64,000 nt of DNA. Source: WLWS01 sp965243105. GTDB lineage: Bacteria; Pseudomonadota; Gammaproteobacteria; Eutrophobiales; Eutrophobiaceae. Below the pieces are notes generated by a model that worked only from the letters and a program-made list of their open reading frames with translations, made no database searches and was not told the DNA's origin. Shown here one piece after another: positions 1 to 8,762 of the stretch. Location: positions 1,550,001-1,614,000 of the forward strand of contig CBDEUC010000003.1 of assembly GCA_965243105.1 (NCBI GenBank). Direction: 5' to 3'. Made by a program: the position numbers and the translations under genes. Position 1 is the stretch's first letter; every line of letters starts with the position of its first letter.

Positions 1-62
1 GGTACTGGCACTTTGTTGACGTGGTCTGGCTGGGGCTGTTTATATTCGTTTACTGGTTGTAA
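1..62 (+). CDS. ctaE: cytochrome c oxidase subunit III, C-terminal end (partial)
   Basis: Only the last 19 codons are present, entering from the left edge and ending in TAA. They read YWHFVDVVWLGLFIFVYWL, the conserved last transmembrane helix of aa3-type oxidase subunit III. The identification is supported by the SURF1, haem A synthase and haem O synthase genes that follow. The rest of the gene lies outside the window. Confidence 0.88.
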   Translation, partial: YWHFVDVVWLGLFIFVYWL

Positions 63-86
63 AAATCAGCTAGCCTGGCAATTCCG

Positions 87-371
87 TTACTCTGCCAGGC
101 GATTGGGTTCTTCAGGGGGCGCTGCCGTTGGTGGCGCCTTTTCTGTTTGCACAGGAAATATTCCATGCGGCTTGATGAGTCCAAGGGCGTAGCCAACGAA
201 TAGAGTAACAAACAGCAGTATCGATAGTGCCACCCTGAAGCTCAGAGATGTCACCATCCTCCTGGATTCGTTGTCGTCGTTGACCATGAAGAACAGCCCC
301 ATTGCAAGAGAAGCCAGGATGGCCAGGAGCAGGATGATAATGACGGCTTTAAATAATACGGCAGGTGTCAC
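87..371 (-). CDS. DUF2909-type twin-transmembrane protein of the oxidase cluster
   Basis: This is a 94-residue membrane protein with two hydrophobic helices at about residues 8-28 and 47-68. They are joined by a short polar loop (NDDNESRRM), and the tail is Pro/Ala-rich. It matches the DUF2909 family, small proteins often encoded between the oxidase subunit III gene and SURF1 in gammaproteobacteria. The start is GTG. It is on the opposite strand to its neighbours, as is usual for this family. Its function is unknown; a role in oxidase assembly is inferred from position only. Confidence 0.75.
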   Translation of the reverse strand: MTPAVLFKAVIIILLLAILASLAMGLFFMVNDDNESRRMVTSLSFRVALSILLFVTLFVGYALGLIKPHGIFPVQTEKAPPTAAPPEEPNRLAE

Positions 372-451
372 GGGTAAAGCTCACTAGTATTTGTGGCGTT
401 TCAGTTTACACCGTTATGAATTTACAAGAACGAATTTTTATATAAAAACGC

Positions 452-1189
452 ATGCTAATCGGAAGCGTAGATTTTTCACCAAGACCCTGGTCCTGTATAG
501 CAACCGGGGTGTTCCTGCTTTTGTTCGCCAGGCTCGGAGTATGGCAACTGGATCGCGCGGAATTGAAAGAAGGCCTGCTGGACGAAATCCAGTCCAGGCA
601 GTCAATGGAAGAAATAACAAGCCTGGCCGTGGACATGGATGCCGAAGACCTTGCCTGGCGGCGCGCGAGACTGTCAGGCGTATTCCAGCCTTCACCCCTC
701 GTGCTGCTTGATAATCGCGTGCGAGGCGGGCTTCCCGGTTATTTTGTCTACTCTGTGTTTCAAACAACGGCAGGCTATAACATACTGGTCAACCGTGGGT
801 GGGTGCAGGCTATGCCACGACGTGAAGAGCTGCCTGAAATTTTCACGCCGCCCGAAGCCGTGGAAGTTTACGGTTCATTAAAATTGCCGCCACGAACAGG
901 CAGGCTTCTCGCCGAGAATACAGACGAGGTTTTGCATGAACGTTTTATCAGGCTGCAATTTCTTGACCTGGACTACGTCAACCGAAATTACGATCTCGAC
1001 GTCGTGCCCATGGTGCTGCGTCTGGATGAGGGCGCGAGCGCTTCCTTTGAAACTGCCTGGACATCGCCGGCAACGGGCAAGGAGAAGCATCTTGGTTACG
1101 CATTCCAGTGGTTCGCCATGGCAACAGCCCTGGCAGTAATATTTGTTGTGCTGAACTCAAAAAGGATAGGAAACAATGACGCAGGATAA
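452..1189 (+). CDS. SURF1-family cytochrome oxidase assembly protein
   Basis: The 245-residue protein has the SURF1 layout: an N-terminal transmembrane helix (about residues 14-30) ending in the LGVWQLDRA-type motif, a large periplasmic domain with RGGLPGY and LVNRGWV, and a C-terminal helix (about 221-238). SURF1 proteins help insert haem a into oxidase subunit I. The stop overlaps the next gene by 14 bases, so translation is probably coupled. It belongs to an assembly operon running to ctaB. Confidence 0.93.
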   Translation: MLIGSVDFSPRPWSCIATGVFLLLFARLGVWQLDRAELKEGLLDEIQSRQSMEEITSLAVDMDAEDLAWRRARLSGVFQPSPLVLLDNRVRGGLPGYFVYSVFQTTAGYNILVNRGWVQAMPRREELPEIFTPPEAVEVYGSLKLPPRTGRLLAENTDEVLHERFIRLQFLDLDYVNRNYDLDVVPMVLRLDEGASASFETAWTSPATGKEKHLGYAFQWFAMATALAVIFVVLNSKRIGNNDAG

Positions 1190-1781
1190 TAAACGCGGTC
1201 GATTAGTCGTGGTGTTGATTTTTGCCCTGTTTGCGGCACCCGCCGTTATATCCTGGCTGTTGTTAAGTTATACAAGCATCGGAGAAAGCAGTGGCGGAAG
1301 CCATGGCAGCCTGGTTAGTCCACCCAGGCCACTGCCGAATATGCAGTTGCTTAATCTTGTTGACCCACAACAGCCTGAAGCGCTGCACGGTAAATGGAGT
1401 ATGCTTTACCTGCATGAAGGAAAGTGCCTCGAAGTATGCGCTGATAATCTTTATAAGATTCGACAAATTCGACTGGCATCAGGAAAATACGCGCCGCGCC
1501 TGCAACGCGTGCTTGTCCAGTTTGGCAGCGAGCAGCAACCGCTCAGTGAGCAACAGCTACAGGCATTTGCCGGGCAGCTGATGTTGAAAACGCAGGCCGC
1601 AGAAAATTTCCCCGGGGTTTCGGTATTCCAGCTGCAGCAGGACGACGCGCCGATGCAGCAGCGGCGAATTTACCTGGTGGATCCGCTTGGGAACCTGATG
1701 CTGTCCTACCCCGAAAATGCTGAACCAAAAGGCATAATCAAGGATCTAAAACGTTTATTACGTTATTCACGGATTGGTTAA
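1176..1781 (+). CDS. SCO-like membrane-anchored protein of the oxidase assembly operon
   Basis: This 201-residue protein has one N-terminal helix (about residues 12-31) and a periplasmic domain with Cys84-x3-Cys88 (GKCLEVCADNL). That matches the copper-binding CxxxC spacing of SCO/thioredoxin-fold proteins, although the rest of the sequence is diverged. Similar small genes sit between SURF1 and ctaA in Pseudomonas-type cta clusters. A role in copper delivery or thiol reduction for the oxidase CuA site is inferred from the motif and location. It overlaps SURF1, and its TAATG junction overlaps the start of ctaA. Confidence 0.7.
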   Translation: MTQDNKRGRLVVVLIFALFAAPAVISWLLLSYTSIGESSGGSHGSLVSPPRPLPNMQLLNLVDPQQPEALHGKWSMLYLHEGKCLEVCADNLYKIRQIRLASGKYAPRLQRVLVQFGSEQQPLSEQQLQAFAGQLMLKTQAAENFPGVSVFQLQQDDAPMQQRRIYLVDPLGNLMLSYPENAEPKGIIKDLKRLLRYSRIG

Positions 1782-2785
1782 TGACTGACAGAAAAAGATT
1801 CACGCTGTTTTGCCTGGTAGCGGTGCTGCTGGCCTATTTTGTGATTGTTCTTGGCGCCTATACTCGACTGACAGATTCGGGACTGGGGTGCCCAGACTGG
1901 CCGGGCTGTTATGGCAAGCTGTTCATGCCCGCGGGCGAAAGTTTTGAGACTCAGGCCAATAACGCCTATCCGGAACGCCCGCTGCAGCACGACAAGGCCT
2001 GGACAGAAATGGCCCATCGTTACGCAGCCGGCTCTCTTGGCCTGCTTATCCTGGCCCTGGCCGTGTACTGTGTGCGGGGTCGAAGACAGGACCCCGGTAT
2101 CCCGGTGGCCTTGCCCGCTCTTTTGCTCGGACTGGTTGTATTCCAGGCGGCGCTGGGCATGTGGACCGTAACACTGATGTTGAAACCCGTAGTGGTCATG
2201 GGCCACCTGCTCGGAGGTATGTCGATTCTTGCGCTGTTGTGGTGGCTCCTTGTAAACGCCCGCTTTCCTGCCGTGCCCGGGCAATGGAGCCGGCTAAGCT
2301 GGTTTGCGGTGTGCGGGCTTTGCGTGCTTGCCGGGCAGATTGCCCTGGGTGGCTGGACCAGCGCCAATTACTCTGCGCTGGCCTGCGTTGATTTTCCGCG
2401 CTGCCAGGGCTCATGGTGGCCGGAGATGGATTTTTCACAGGGCTTTGTGCTGTGGCGGGGCACGGGTATTGATTACGAGGGTGGTGTGCTGGATATGGCA
2501 GCCAGGACAGCAGTCCATGTGAGTCATCGAATTGGCGCGGTCTTTACCTTCCTGGTTATCAGCGCTACGGCACTTTGCGCCTTGCTGGCGGGGTCGCGCA
2601 GCCTGCTTCGAATCGGCCTGCTGGTGCTGGTTCTGCTACTTGCCCAGGTCTCCCTGGGCATTGCAAATGTGCTCCTCGTGTTGCCTCTGCCTGTAGCAGT
2701 AGCACATAATGGCGTTGCCGCACTTTTGTTGTTGGCACTAATTACACTACTGCATTTTTCGCGGATGGCACAGGACAGGGCGTAA
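1781..2785 (+). CDS. ctaA: haem A synthase (COX15/CtaA family)
   Basis: The protein has 334 residues and about eight transmembrane helices. It oxidises the C8 methyl group of haem O to make haem A for aa3 oxidases. Family features are GAYTRLTDSGLGCPDWPGCYG near the N-terminus and the likely haem-ligand histidines in MAHRYAAG, VMGHLLGG, HVSHRIG and VAHNGVA. The second-half CVDFPRCQG Cys pair is also present. The ATG overlaps the preceding stop (TAATG), and ctaB follows four bases after the stop. Confidence 0.95.
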   Translation: MTDRKRFTLFCLVAVLLAYFVIVLGAYTRLTDSGLGCPDWPGCYGKLFMPAGESFETQANNAYPERPLQHDKAWTEMAHRYAAGSLGLLILALAVYCVRGRRQDPGIPVALPALLLGLVVFQAALGMWTVTLMLKPVVVMGHLLGGMSILALLWWLLVNARFPAVPGQWSRLSWFAVCGLCVLAGQIALGGWTSANYSALACVDFPRCQGSWWPEMDFSQGFVLWRGTGIDYEGGVLDMAARTAVHVSHRIGAVFTFLVISATALCALLAGSRSLLRIGLLVLVLLLAQVSLGIANVLLVLPLPVAVAHNGVAALLLLALITLLHFSRMAQDRA

Positions 2786-2789
2786 TACC

Positions 2790-3704
2790 TTGAACGAAAC
2801 TACCGGCACATTCACAGAGTTTTACTGGAAAGAGTATTTTGCTCTTTGCAAGCCAAAGATCGTGGCCATGATCGTCTTTACAGCAATGGTGGGTATGTTC
2901 CTGGCCACCCCGGGCTTTGTGCCGCTGGATATTTTTGTTTTTGCCAGTCTCGGCATTGCACTGGCAGCTGCATCCGCGGCGACAATCAACCATATCGTGG
3001 ACGAAAAAATCGATTCGCTCATGACGCGAACAAACCGCAGGCCCCTGCAAAAGGGCAAGGTGAGCGCCCAGGGAGCGATGGTATCGGCGGCCCTGCTGTG
3101 CCTTCTGTCAATGATAGTGCTGGTGACGCAGGTGAATACCCTGACCGCGGTGTTAACCTTTGGATCGCTGGTTGGCTATGGCTTTATTTATTCCATGTAC
3201 CTGAAGCGGGCCACGCCGCAAAACATCGTGATAGGTGGTGCCGCGGGAGCTGCGCCACCAGTGCTGGGCTGGTCCGCAGTCAGCGGCACGCTGGATCCTT
3301 ATTCACTGCTATTGTTCTGCATTATCTTTGCCTGGACGCCACCGCATTTCTGGGCGCTGGCTATCTATCGAAGGAATGACTATGCAAAGGCGGATATACC
3401 GATGCTGCCGGTGACACATGGCGTGGGCTTTACCCGTCTGCATATACTGCTGTACACGGTAATACTGTTTATCGTGAGTATACTGCCGTATCTCACGGGA
3501 ATGAGTGGGGTCACTTATTTGTTTGGAGCGGTGGTGCTGGGAGGATGGTTTCTTTACTACGCTATCAAGATGCAGCGTAACCATTCAGATCAGCTGGCAG
3601 TGCACACCTTTTCTTTCTCTATTGTCTACCTGCTGGCGCTGTTTGCATTCCTGCTGGTGGACCACTACCTCTACATCTTCCTGTCGGGCTCATACGCGGC
3701 CTGA
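2790..3704 (+). CDS. ctaB: protoheme IX farnesyltransferase (haem O synthase)
   Basis: This 304-residue UbiA-family prenyltransferase attaches farnesyl to haem B to make haem O, the substrate of ctaA. Both Asp-rich motifs are present: N67-x3-D71-x3-D75 with TNRRP following, and YRRNDYAKADIPM. The start is TTG, because no ATG occurs before the conserved ALCKPK segment; a purine-rich GGACAGGG precedes it. It ends two bases before the 3' end of the convergent rpoH gene, leaving no room for a separate terminator. Confidence 0.95.
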   Translation: MNETTGTFTEFYWKEYFALCKPKIVAMIVFTAMVGMFLATPGFVPLDIFVFASLGIALAAASAATINHIVDEKIDSLMTRTNRRPLQKGKVSAQGAMVSAALLCLLSMIVLVTQVNTLTAVLTFGSLVGYGFIYSMYLKRATPQNIVIGGAAGAAPPVLGWSAVSGTLDPYSLLLFCIIFAWTPPHFWALAIYRRNDYAKADIPMLPVTHGVGFTRLHILLYTVILFIVSILPYLTGMSGVTYLFGAVVLGGWFLYYAIKMQRNHSDQLAVHTFSFSIVYLLALFAFLLVDHYLYIFLSGSYAA

Positions 3705-3705
3705 A

Positions 3706-4545
3706 TCAGGCGGCAAAGGCCGCCTTCATCTTGTTCATTGCGTTTTTCTCGATCTGGCGAATACGCTCAGCAGAGACACCGTATTCCTCTGCCAGGTCAT
3801 GCAGGGTGCACTTTTCCTCGTCAAGCCAGCGGCGCTTGATGATATCCCGGCTTCTTTCATCGAGATCGCTGATAGCCTGCAGCAGGCGCTGCTGGTCAAG
3901 CGTTTCGTTTTGCAGCGACTCCGTTACCTGCTCCGGTCCCGGTCGATTGTCTTCCAGGTAGCCGGATGGTGCCGAGGTCTCTACCAGGCTGTCTTCGCTT
4001 GATGGCCCATCAAAGGAGGCGTCATGTGCGCTGAGACGCTGTTCCATTTTAAGCACATCGGCTGAAGACACGCCCAGGTCCTTTGCTACCGCGTCGACTT
4101 CTTCCTGGTTCAGCCAGCCCAGGCGCTTCTTTGCCGAGCGCAGGTTGAAGAAAAGCTTGCGCTGCGATTTTGTCGTGGCGACCTTTACGATTCTCCAGTT
4201 ACGCAGGATAAACTCGTGCATCTCGGCCCTGATCCAGTGCACGGCAAAGGAAACCAGCCGAACACCAACGGAAGGATCGAATCTTTTTACAGCTTTCATC
4301 AGGCCAATGTTGCCTTCCTGGATGAGGTCTGACTGGGCCAGGCCGTAACCACTATAACCACGTGCAACCCGCACCACGAAACGCAGGTGCGACAGCACGA
4401 GTTCCCTGGCAGCTTCCAGGTCTTCCGAATCACGAAAACGCAGCGCCAGCTCGCGTTCCCTTTCCTCGCTCAGCAGCGGAATCTTGTTGACGCTCTGGAT
4501 ATAGCTATCCAGCGAGCCAGCCGGCAGGGCCAGGGGTAAATTCAT
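3706..4545 (-). CDS. rpoH: RNA polymerase sigma-32 (heat-shock sigma factor)
   Basis: The protein has 279 residues. Region 2 (residues about 50-120, with QSDLIQEGNIGLMKAVKRFD), the RpoH box QRKLFFNLR at 128-136, and region 4 (ERSRDIIKRRWLDEEKCTLHDLAEEYGVS) identify sigma-32. I chose the ATG that gives MNLPLALP rather than a TTG nine codons upstream. It follows ftsX, as in E. coli, but about 130 bases separate the two genes and contain a CIRCE operator 50 bases before the ATG. This suggests a separate HrcA-repressed promoter. Confidence 0.96.
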   Translation of the reverse strand: MNLPLALPAGSLDSYIQSVNKIPLLSEERERELALRFRDSEDLEAARELVLSHLRFVVRVARGYSGYGLAQSDLIQEGNIGLMKAVKRFDPSVGVRLVSFAVHWIRAEMHEFILRNWRIVKVATTKSQRKLFFNLRSAKKRLGWLNQEEVDAVAKDLGVSSADVLKMEQRLSAHDASFDGPSSEDSLVETSAPSGYLEDNRPGPEQVTESLQNETLDQQRLLQAISDLDERSRDIIKRRWLDEEKCTLHDLAEEYGVSAERIRQIEKNAMNKMKAAFAA

Positions 4546-4594
4546 CGTTTTTTCCACTATTACGTCCCTCAAAAAGCGTTAATTGCTGTGAATT

Positions 4595-4621
4595 TTAGCA
4601 CTCATCCGGTTAGAGTGCTAA
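4595..4621 (-). promoter_or_regulatory. CIRCE operator (HrcA-binding inverted repeat) upstream of rpoH
   Basis: The sequence TTAGCACTC, a 9-base spacer, then GAGTGCTAA is an exact match to the CIRCE consensus bound by the HrcA repressor. Its proximal edge is 50 bases before the rpoH ATG. A possible -10 box on the minus strand (TAAAAT, plus-strand 4592-4597) overlaps the rpoH-proximal half, a position suited to repression. HrcA itself is not in this window. The match is direct; the regulation is inferred. Confidence 0.9.
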
Positions 4622-4674
4622 CTTGTGCAATTGTTCCCGGGGATCGGTAATTTAAGCTATTGATTTAGCTGGAT

Positions 4675-5640
4675 TTAGGCTGGCTCAATGGCACGAATGT
4701 GCCGTTTAACCGAGGTCCAGGAGCCGACCAGGCCAAGCAGGGCCCCGGCAACGAACAATCCGGCCAGGCCCTCGGCCGACAGCCCCTGCAGCACGAAACC
4801 GCTGGAATAAAGCTGGGCCAGTCTCGATACCGGTGACTCAAGTAACTGCAGGGAAAAGCTCAGCAGGGCCCAGGCCAGGATGCTGCCGCCGAGACCGTGA
4901 AACAGGCCGGAGTAAAGAAATGGCCGCTGGATGAATGCATCCGTCGCACCAAACAGCTTGTTGACCTCGATCTCGGATTTTCGATTGTAAATGGCCAGCC
5001 TGATGGTGTTGCCGACAATCAGTAAAACCGCCAGGGCCAGCATTACCCCGAGCAGCAAGACTGCCTTGCGCACGATCTCGATGATAGCAAAAAGCCGCTG
5101 GATCCATTGCTTGTCAAACTGCGCACTGTCAACCTCTTCAAGTTCGCGCAATGTCGTCATCAGCTCGCTGCTTTCACTATCACCCATCTCGCCAACCGCT
5201 GGCTGTATCAGCAACAGTGCCGGGATCGGGTTTTCGTCAAGCAGCACCAGCGTATTCTCAAAGCCAGACTGTAATTCAAAATCCCGCAGGGCCTCCTCTG
5301 CGCTGACATACCTGACCTCGCGAATGTTGGGGTATTCGCGAATGTTGCCGGAGATCTCAAGTATTCTTTCCTCGCTGACATCCTGTTTCATGAACAGGGT
5401 GATCTCGGCACCGTTATCCCAGCTCGACGCAACACGTTGAAAGTTCTCCAGCAAAAGGTAAAAGCCCGCGGGCAGGGATAGCGCTATACCGACAACCGCC
5501 GTGGTGAGTAAGGCGTTGAGCGGGTTCTTCCAGAGTTGCCCGAGGCTGAAGACGCAGGCCTGGGCATGCTGCATGAGCCAGACGCCGAATAACTTCTTCA
5601 GGTTATAACGGCTTGCTGATTGTGAGCTGCGGCGGTTCAT
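4675..5640 (-). CDS. ftsX: cell division protein FtsX
   Basis: The protein has 321 residues: a cytoplasmic tail, a first helix (LLTTAVVGIALSLPAGFYLLL), a periplasmic domain of about 100 residues, and three further helices. With FtsE it forms the ABC-type complex that couples the division ring to activation of septal peptidoglycan hydrolases. Its start overlaps the ftsE stop by four bases (ATGA type). Confidence 0.95.
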   Translation of the reverse strand: MNRRSSQSASRYNLKKLFGVWLMQHAQACVFSLGQLWKNPLNALLTTAVVGIALSLPAGFYLLLENFQRVASSWDNGAEITLFMKQDVSEERILEISGNIREYPNIREVRYVSAEEALRDFELQSGFENTLVLLDENPIPALLLIQPAVGEMGDSESSELMTTLRELEEVDSAQFDKQWIQRLFAIIEIVRKAVLLLGVMLALAVLLIVGNTIRLAIYNRKSEIEVNKLFGATDAFIQRPFLYSGLFHGLGGSILAWALLSFSLQLLESPVSRLAQLYSSGFVLQGLSAEGLAGLFVAGALLGLVGSWTSVKRHIRAIEPA

Positions 5641-6314
5641 TCCACCAGGGTCTGGCCAATGTGGGTGAGCAATCTTCCTTCACGCAGGGTGATGATGCTC
5701 TTGTTCATTTTCTTGATCATCTCCAGATCGTGGCTGGCAATGAGTACCGTGACGCCAACCTGGTTGAACTGTTCAAACAGCTTCATGATGTCCCATGACA
5801 GCGCTGGATCAAGGTTGCCGGTAGGTTCGTCAGCAAGCAAAAGCGCCGGCCTGTGAACCACGGCGCGGGCGATACCGACGCGCTGCTGTTCTCCGCCTGA
5901 AAGTGCTATCGGGCTGACCTTTTCTTTCTTCAGCAGGCCTACCTTGTCGAGCGCGGCATGTACCCTGCGCCTGATTTCCTGGTAGCGATAGCCTGCGATA
6001 ACAAGGGGAAGGGCAATGTTGTCAAACACGGAACGGTCATACAGCAGGCGATGGTCCTGGAACATGAAGCCGATGTTACGCCTGAACAGGGGAACCCGGC
6101 GGCCCGTAACCCGCTCGAGGTTCTGGCCGTTGACAATAATCTGCCCCTTGCTATGCCGCTCAATCAGCGCCACCAGCCGCAGGAAGGTGCTTTTGCCGGC
6201 GCCGGACCTGCCGGTGACGTAGACCATGGCAGCCTGTTCAATAAACAGGTTGATGCGTCGCAGCGCCTCGTGGCCATCTCCGTAATGCATTGATACGTCG
6301 GTGAAGCGAATCAT
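5637..6314 (-). CDS. ftsE: cell division ATP-binding protein FtsE
   Basis: This 225-residue ABC ATPase has Walker A GRSGAGKST (about residues 35-43), the signature LSGGEQQRVG, Walker B LLLADEPTGNLD and a switch histidine in IASHDLEM. FtsE binds FtsX and FtsZ at the septum. The gene lies between ftsY and ftsX with four-base overlaps on both sides, so the three are almost certainly co-translated. Confidence 0.96.
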   Translation of the reverse strand: MIRFTDVSMHYGDGHEALRRINLFIEQAAMVYVTGRSGAGKSTFLRLVALIERHSKGQIIVNGQNLERVTGRRVPLFRRNIGFMFQDHRLLYDRSVFDNIALPLVIAGYRYQEIRRRVHAALDKVGLLKKEKVSPIALSGGEQQRVGIARAVVHRPALLLADEPTGNLDPALSWDIMKLFEQFNQVGVTVLIASHDLEMIKKMNKSIITLREGRLLTHIGQTLVE

Positions 6315-7276
6315 GCCTGTATATCCAGCATCGCGTCGACGAAGTCGGCAGCGTGAAACGCCCGGAAATCCTCGGCCTGTTCGCCAACCCCTACAAACCT
6401 CACCGGTACCTTGAACTTCTCAGCCAGGGCAAAGATTACTCCACCCCTGGCGGTACCATCCAGTTTTGTCAGCGCGAGACCGGTGACACCCACCGCCTCG
6501 TCAAACAGCTTTAGCTGGGACATGGCATTCTGTCCCGTGCCGGCGTCAAGCACGAGCATGACTTCAACATCCAGCTCGTCATCAAACTTGTCAATGGTCC
6601 TGCGGATCTTGCGCAGTTCTTCCATCAGGTTGTCCTTGTTATGCAGTCGACCAGCCGTGTCGGCAATCACGATATCAGATTCTTTTGCACGCGCGGACTG
6701 CAGCGCATCAAATATGACCGCTGCACTATCCGAGCCATCCTGGTGAGCAATCACAGGTACCTCGTTGCGATCCCCCCAGACCTTGATTTGATCTATGGCG
6801 GCGGCCCTGAAGGTGTCCCCGGCAGCCAGCATCACCTTGTCGCCAAGGCGGGAAAAATAACGCGCCATCTTGCCAATGGTGGTGGTCTTGCCGACTCCGT
6901 TCACGCCGACGACAAGAATAACCAGCGGTTTCCTGATAACAAAAATTTCTTCGATTGGCGCCTGCACCGGTTCAAGAATTTCCAGCATTTGCTGTTTCAG
7001 GCAGGCCATAACCTGGTCATGCCCCGCATTGTTACCGGGTTTTTTTAACTCCTTTTCCAGCGCCTGCATGATCTTCACGGTTGATTCCATGCCCACATCA
7101 GCCATGAGCAGGGCAGTTTCAATTTCCTCAAGGGTTGCAGGGTCCGGGGCCTGGCTGGCGCCGATATCTGCAAGGCTGGCGAGCAGACCGGAGCGCGTGC
7201 GGTTCAGGCCACGGCGCAGTCGCTGAAAAAAGCCATCTGTGTCAGAATCCTGCTCTTGTTGCTTGTTGTTGAACAT
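6311..7276 (-). CDS. ftsY: signal recognition particle receptor FtsY
   Basis: This 321-residue SRP-type GTPase targets inner-membrane proteins together with Ffh and 4.5S RNA. An acidic, short N-terminal A region leads into the NG domain: P-loop GVNGVGKTTT, DTFRAAA, DTAGRLHN, TKLDGTARGG and the GVGEQAEDF closing loop are all present. The A domain is much shorter than in E. coli FtsY, which is common outside enterobacteria. It is the first gene of the ftsYEX operon and is divergent from the M16 peptidase gene. Confidence 0.96.
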   Translation of the reverse strand: MFNNKQQEQDSDTDGFFQRLRRGLNRTRSGLLASLADIGASQAPDPATLEEIETALLMADVGMESTVKIMQALEKELKKPGNNAGHDQVMACLKQQMLEILEPVQAPIEEIFVIRKPLVILVVGVNGVGKTTTIGKMARYFSRLGDKVMLAAGDTFRAAAIDQIKVWGDRNEVPVIAHQDGSDSAAVIFDALQSARAKESDIVIADTAGRLHNKDNLMEELRKIRRTIDKFDDELDVEVMLVLDAGTGQNAMSQLKLFDEAVGVTGLALTKLDGTARGGVIFALAEKFKVPVRFVGVGEQAEDFRAFHAADFVDAMLDIQA

Positions 7277-7373
7277 TCTCAGTGTTGCGAACTACTGCAT
7301 TTATTTAGCATCTAAGGACAACGGTTACTTGCTGCAACCATGCGCCGGTTGGGCATTATACAGGAGAACTTGT

Positions 7374-8762
7374 TTGAAAAGATTGATCGGATTTTTGTTG
7401 TGTACATTTTTTGCCAGTGCCTTTACCAGTGTGACGGCGAATGTACAGCAGTACCAGCTTGATAATGGATTAAAAATCCTGGTAAAAGAAGACCACCGGG
7501 CCCCGGTCGTGGTATCCCAGGTGTGGTACAAGGTTGGTTCCAGCTACGAACATGATGGCATCACCGGCATATCGCATGCCCTTGAGCACATGATGTTCAA
7601 GGGCACGAGTAAATACCCGGCCGGGCGTTTCTCGGAAATTATTTCTGAAAATGGTGGGCAGGAGAATGCCTTTACCGGTACAGACTACACCGCTTACTTC
7701 CAGACACTGGAAAAGTCCCGGCTCGAGATTAGCCTTCAGCTCGAGGCCGATCGAATGCGTAACCTCACCCTGCCAAACGAGGAGTTTTTGAAAGAAATAA
7801 AGGTAGTCCAGGAAGAAAGACGCTTGCGTACAGAAGATAATCCCCGTGCATTTGCCAGGGAAGTTGCCATGGCGACGGCTTTTCAAACCAGCCCTTATCG
7901 ACAACCCATCGTGGGCTGGATGGAAGACCTGCAGAGCATGACCGTTGAAGACTTGAAGTCCTGGTACCAGCTCTGGTACGCCCCGAATAATGCAACGCTG
8001 GTAGTGGCCGGGGACGTTGACAGCGATGAAGTTTTCAGGCTGGCGAAAAAATATTTTGGCGGGCTCAAAACGGAAGAGGTAGCGAGCCCGCGTATTGCGA
8101 GCGAAGTTAAGCAAAACGGGCTCAAGCGCGTTGTTATAAAAAGACCGGCGGAAGTCCCTCACCTGCAGATGTCCTACAAGGCCCCGGTATTGACCACGGT
8201 TCTAAAGGGAGACGGTGAGGTGGAGCCATGGGAACCCTATGCGCTTGAAGTACTTGCCGGGGTCCTTGATGGTGGCAGCAGCGCACGCTTCGCCTCGCGC
8301 CTGGTGCGTGGCAGGGAAGTGGCCAGCGGTGTGGGAGCAGGATATTCGCTGGTTTCCCGGCTCAGCAGTCTCTTTGCCATCAGCGGTTCACCGGCAAAAG
8401 GAAAAACCACTGCAGAACTTGAGGCGGCGATAAAAGAAGAGATAGATACTATCAAGCAGGAACTGGTTAATGCCGAGGAACTGGAGAGAGTTAAGGCACA
8501 GGTCGTTTCAGCAGACGTTTATGAAAAGGACTCGGTTTTTTACCAGGCTCTCATTATAGGTATGCTGGAAACCATTGGCCTGCCCTGGACACTGGCTGAC
8601 GAGTACGTAGGAAATATTCAAAAGGTAACTGCAGAGCAGGTACAGGCCGTCGCGCAAAAGTACCTGGTAGACGACAGTCTTACCGTAGCCGTTCTTGAGC
8701 CCCTGCCGATGGAACAAGCGAGACCACGAAGAGCACTCGGAGGGTCACGTCATGCGCATTAG
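7374..8762 (+). CDS. M16 zinc peptidase, catalytic subunit
   Basis: The protein has 462 residues and a signal peptide (LKRLIGFLLCTFFASAFTSVTA), so it is probably periplasmic. The inverted zinc motif H68-ALE-H72 is intact, and a downstream acidic helix (EEFLKEIKVVQEERR) supplies the third ligand. The TTG start is chosen because AGGAG lies eight bases before it and the signal peptide starts there; the open frame extends 45 codons further upstream without support. It overlaps the next gene, a non-catalytic partner, as in other two-subunit M16B peptidases. Confidence 0.9.
   Translation: MKRLIGFLLCTFFASAFTSVTANVQQYQLDNGLKILVKEDHRAPVVVSQVWYKVGSSYEHDGITGISHALEHMMFKGTSKYPAGRFSEIISENGGQENAFTGTDYTAYFQTLEKSRLEISLQLEADRMRNLTLPNEEFLKEIKVVQEERRLRTEDNPRAFAREVAMATAFQTSPYRQPIVGWMEDLQSMTVEDLKSWYQLWYAPNNATLVVAGDVDSDEVFRLAKKYFGGLKTEEVASPRIASEVKQNGLKRVVIKRPAEVPHLQMSYKAPVLTTVLKGDGEVEPWEPYALEVLAGVLDGGSSARFASRLVRGREVASGVGAGYSLVSRLSSLFAISGSPAKGKTTAELEAAIKEEIDTIKQELVNAEELERVKAQVVSADVYEKDSVFYQALIIGMLETIGLPWTLADEYVGNIQKVTAEQVQAVAQKYLVDDSLTVAVLEPLPMEQARPRRALGGSRHAH

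Noticed and set aside
7470..8162. 230-codon open frame antisense to the M16 peptidase gene
   Set aside because: It has no recognisable protein features and lies entirely within a clear gene; it follows from codon bias on the coding strand.
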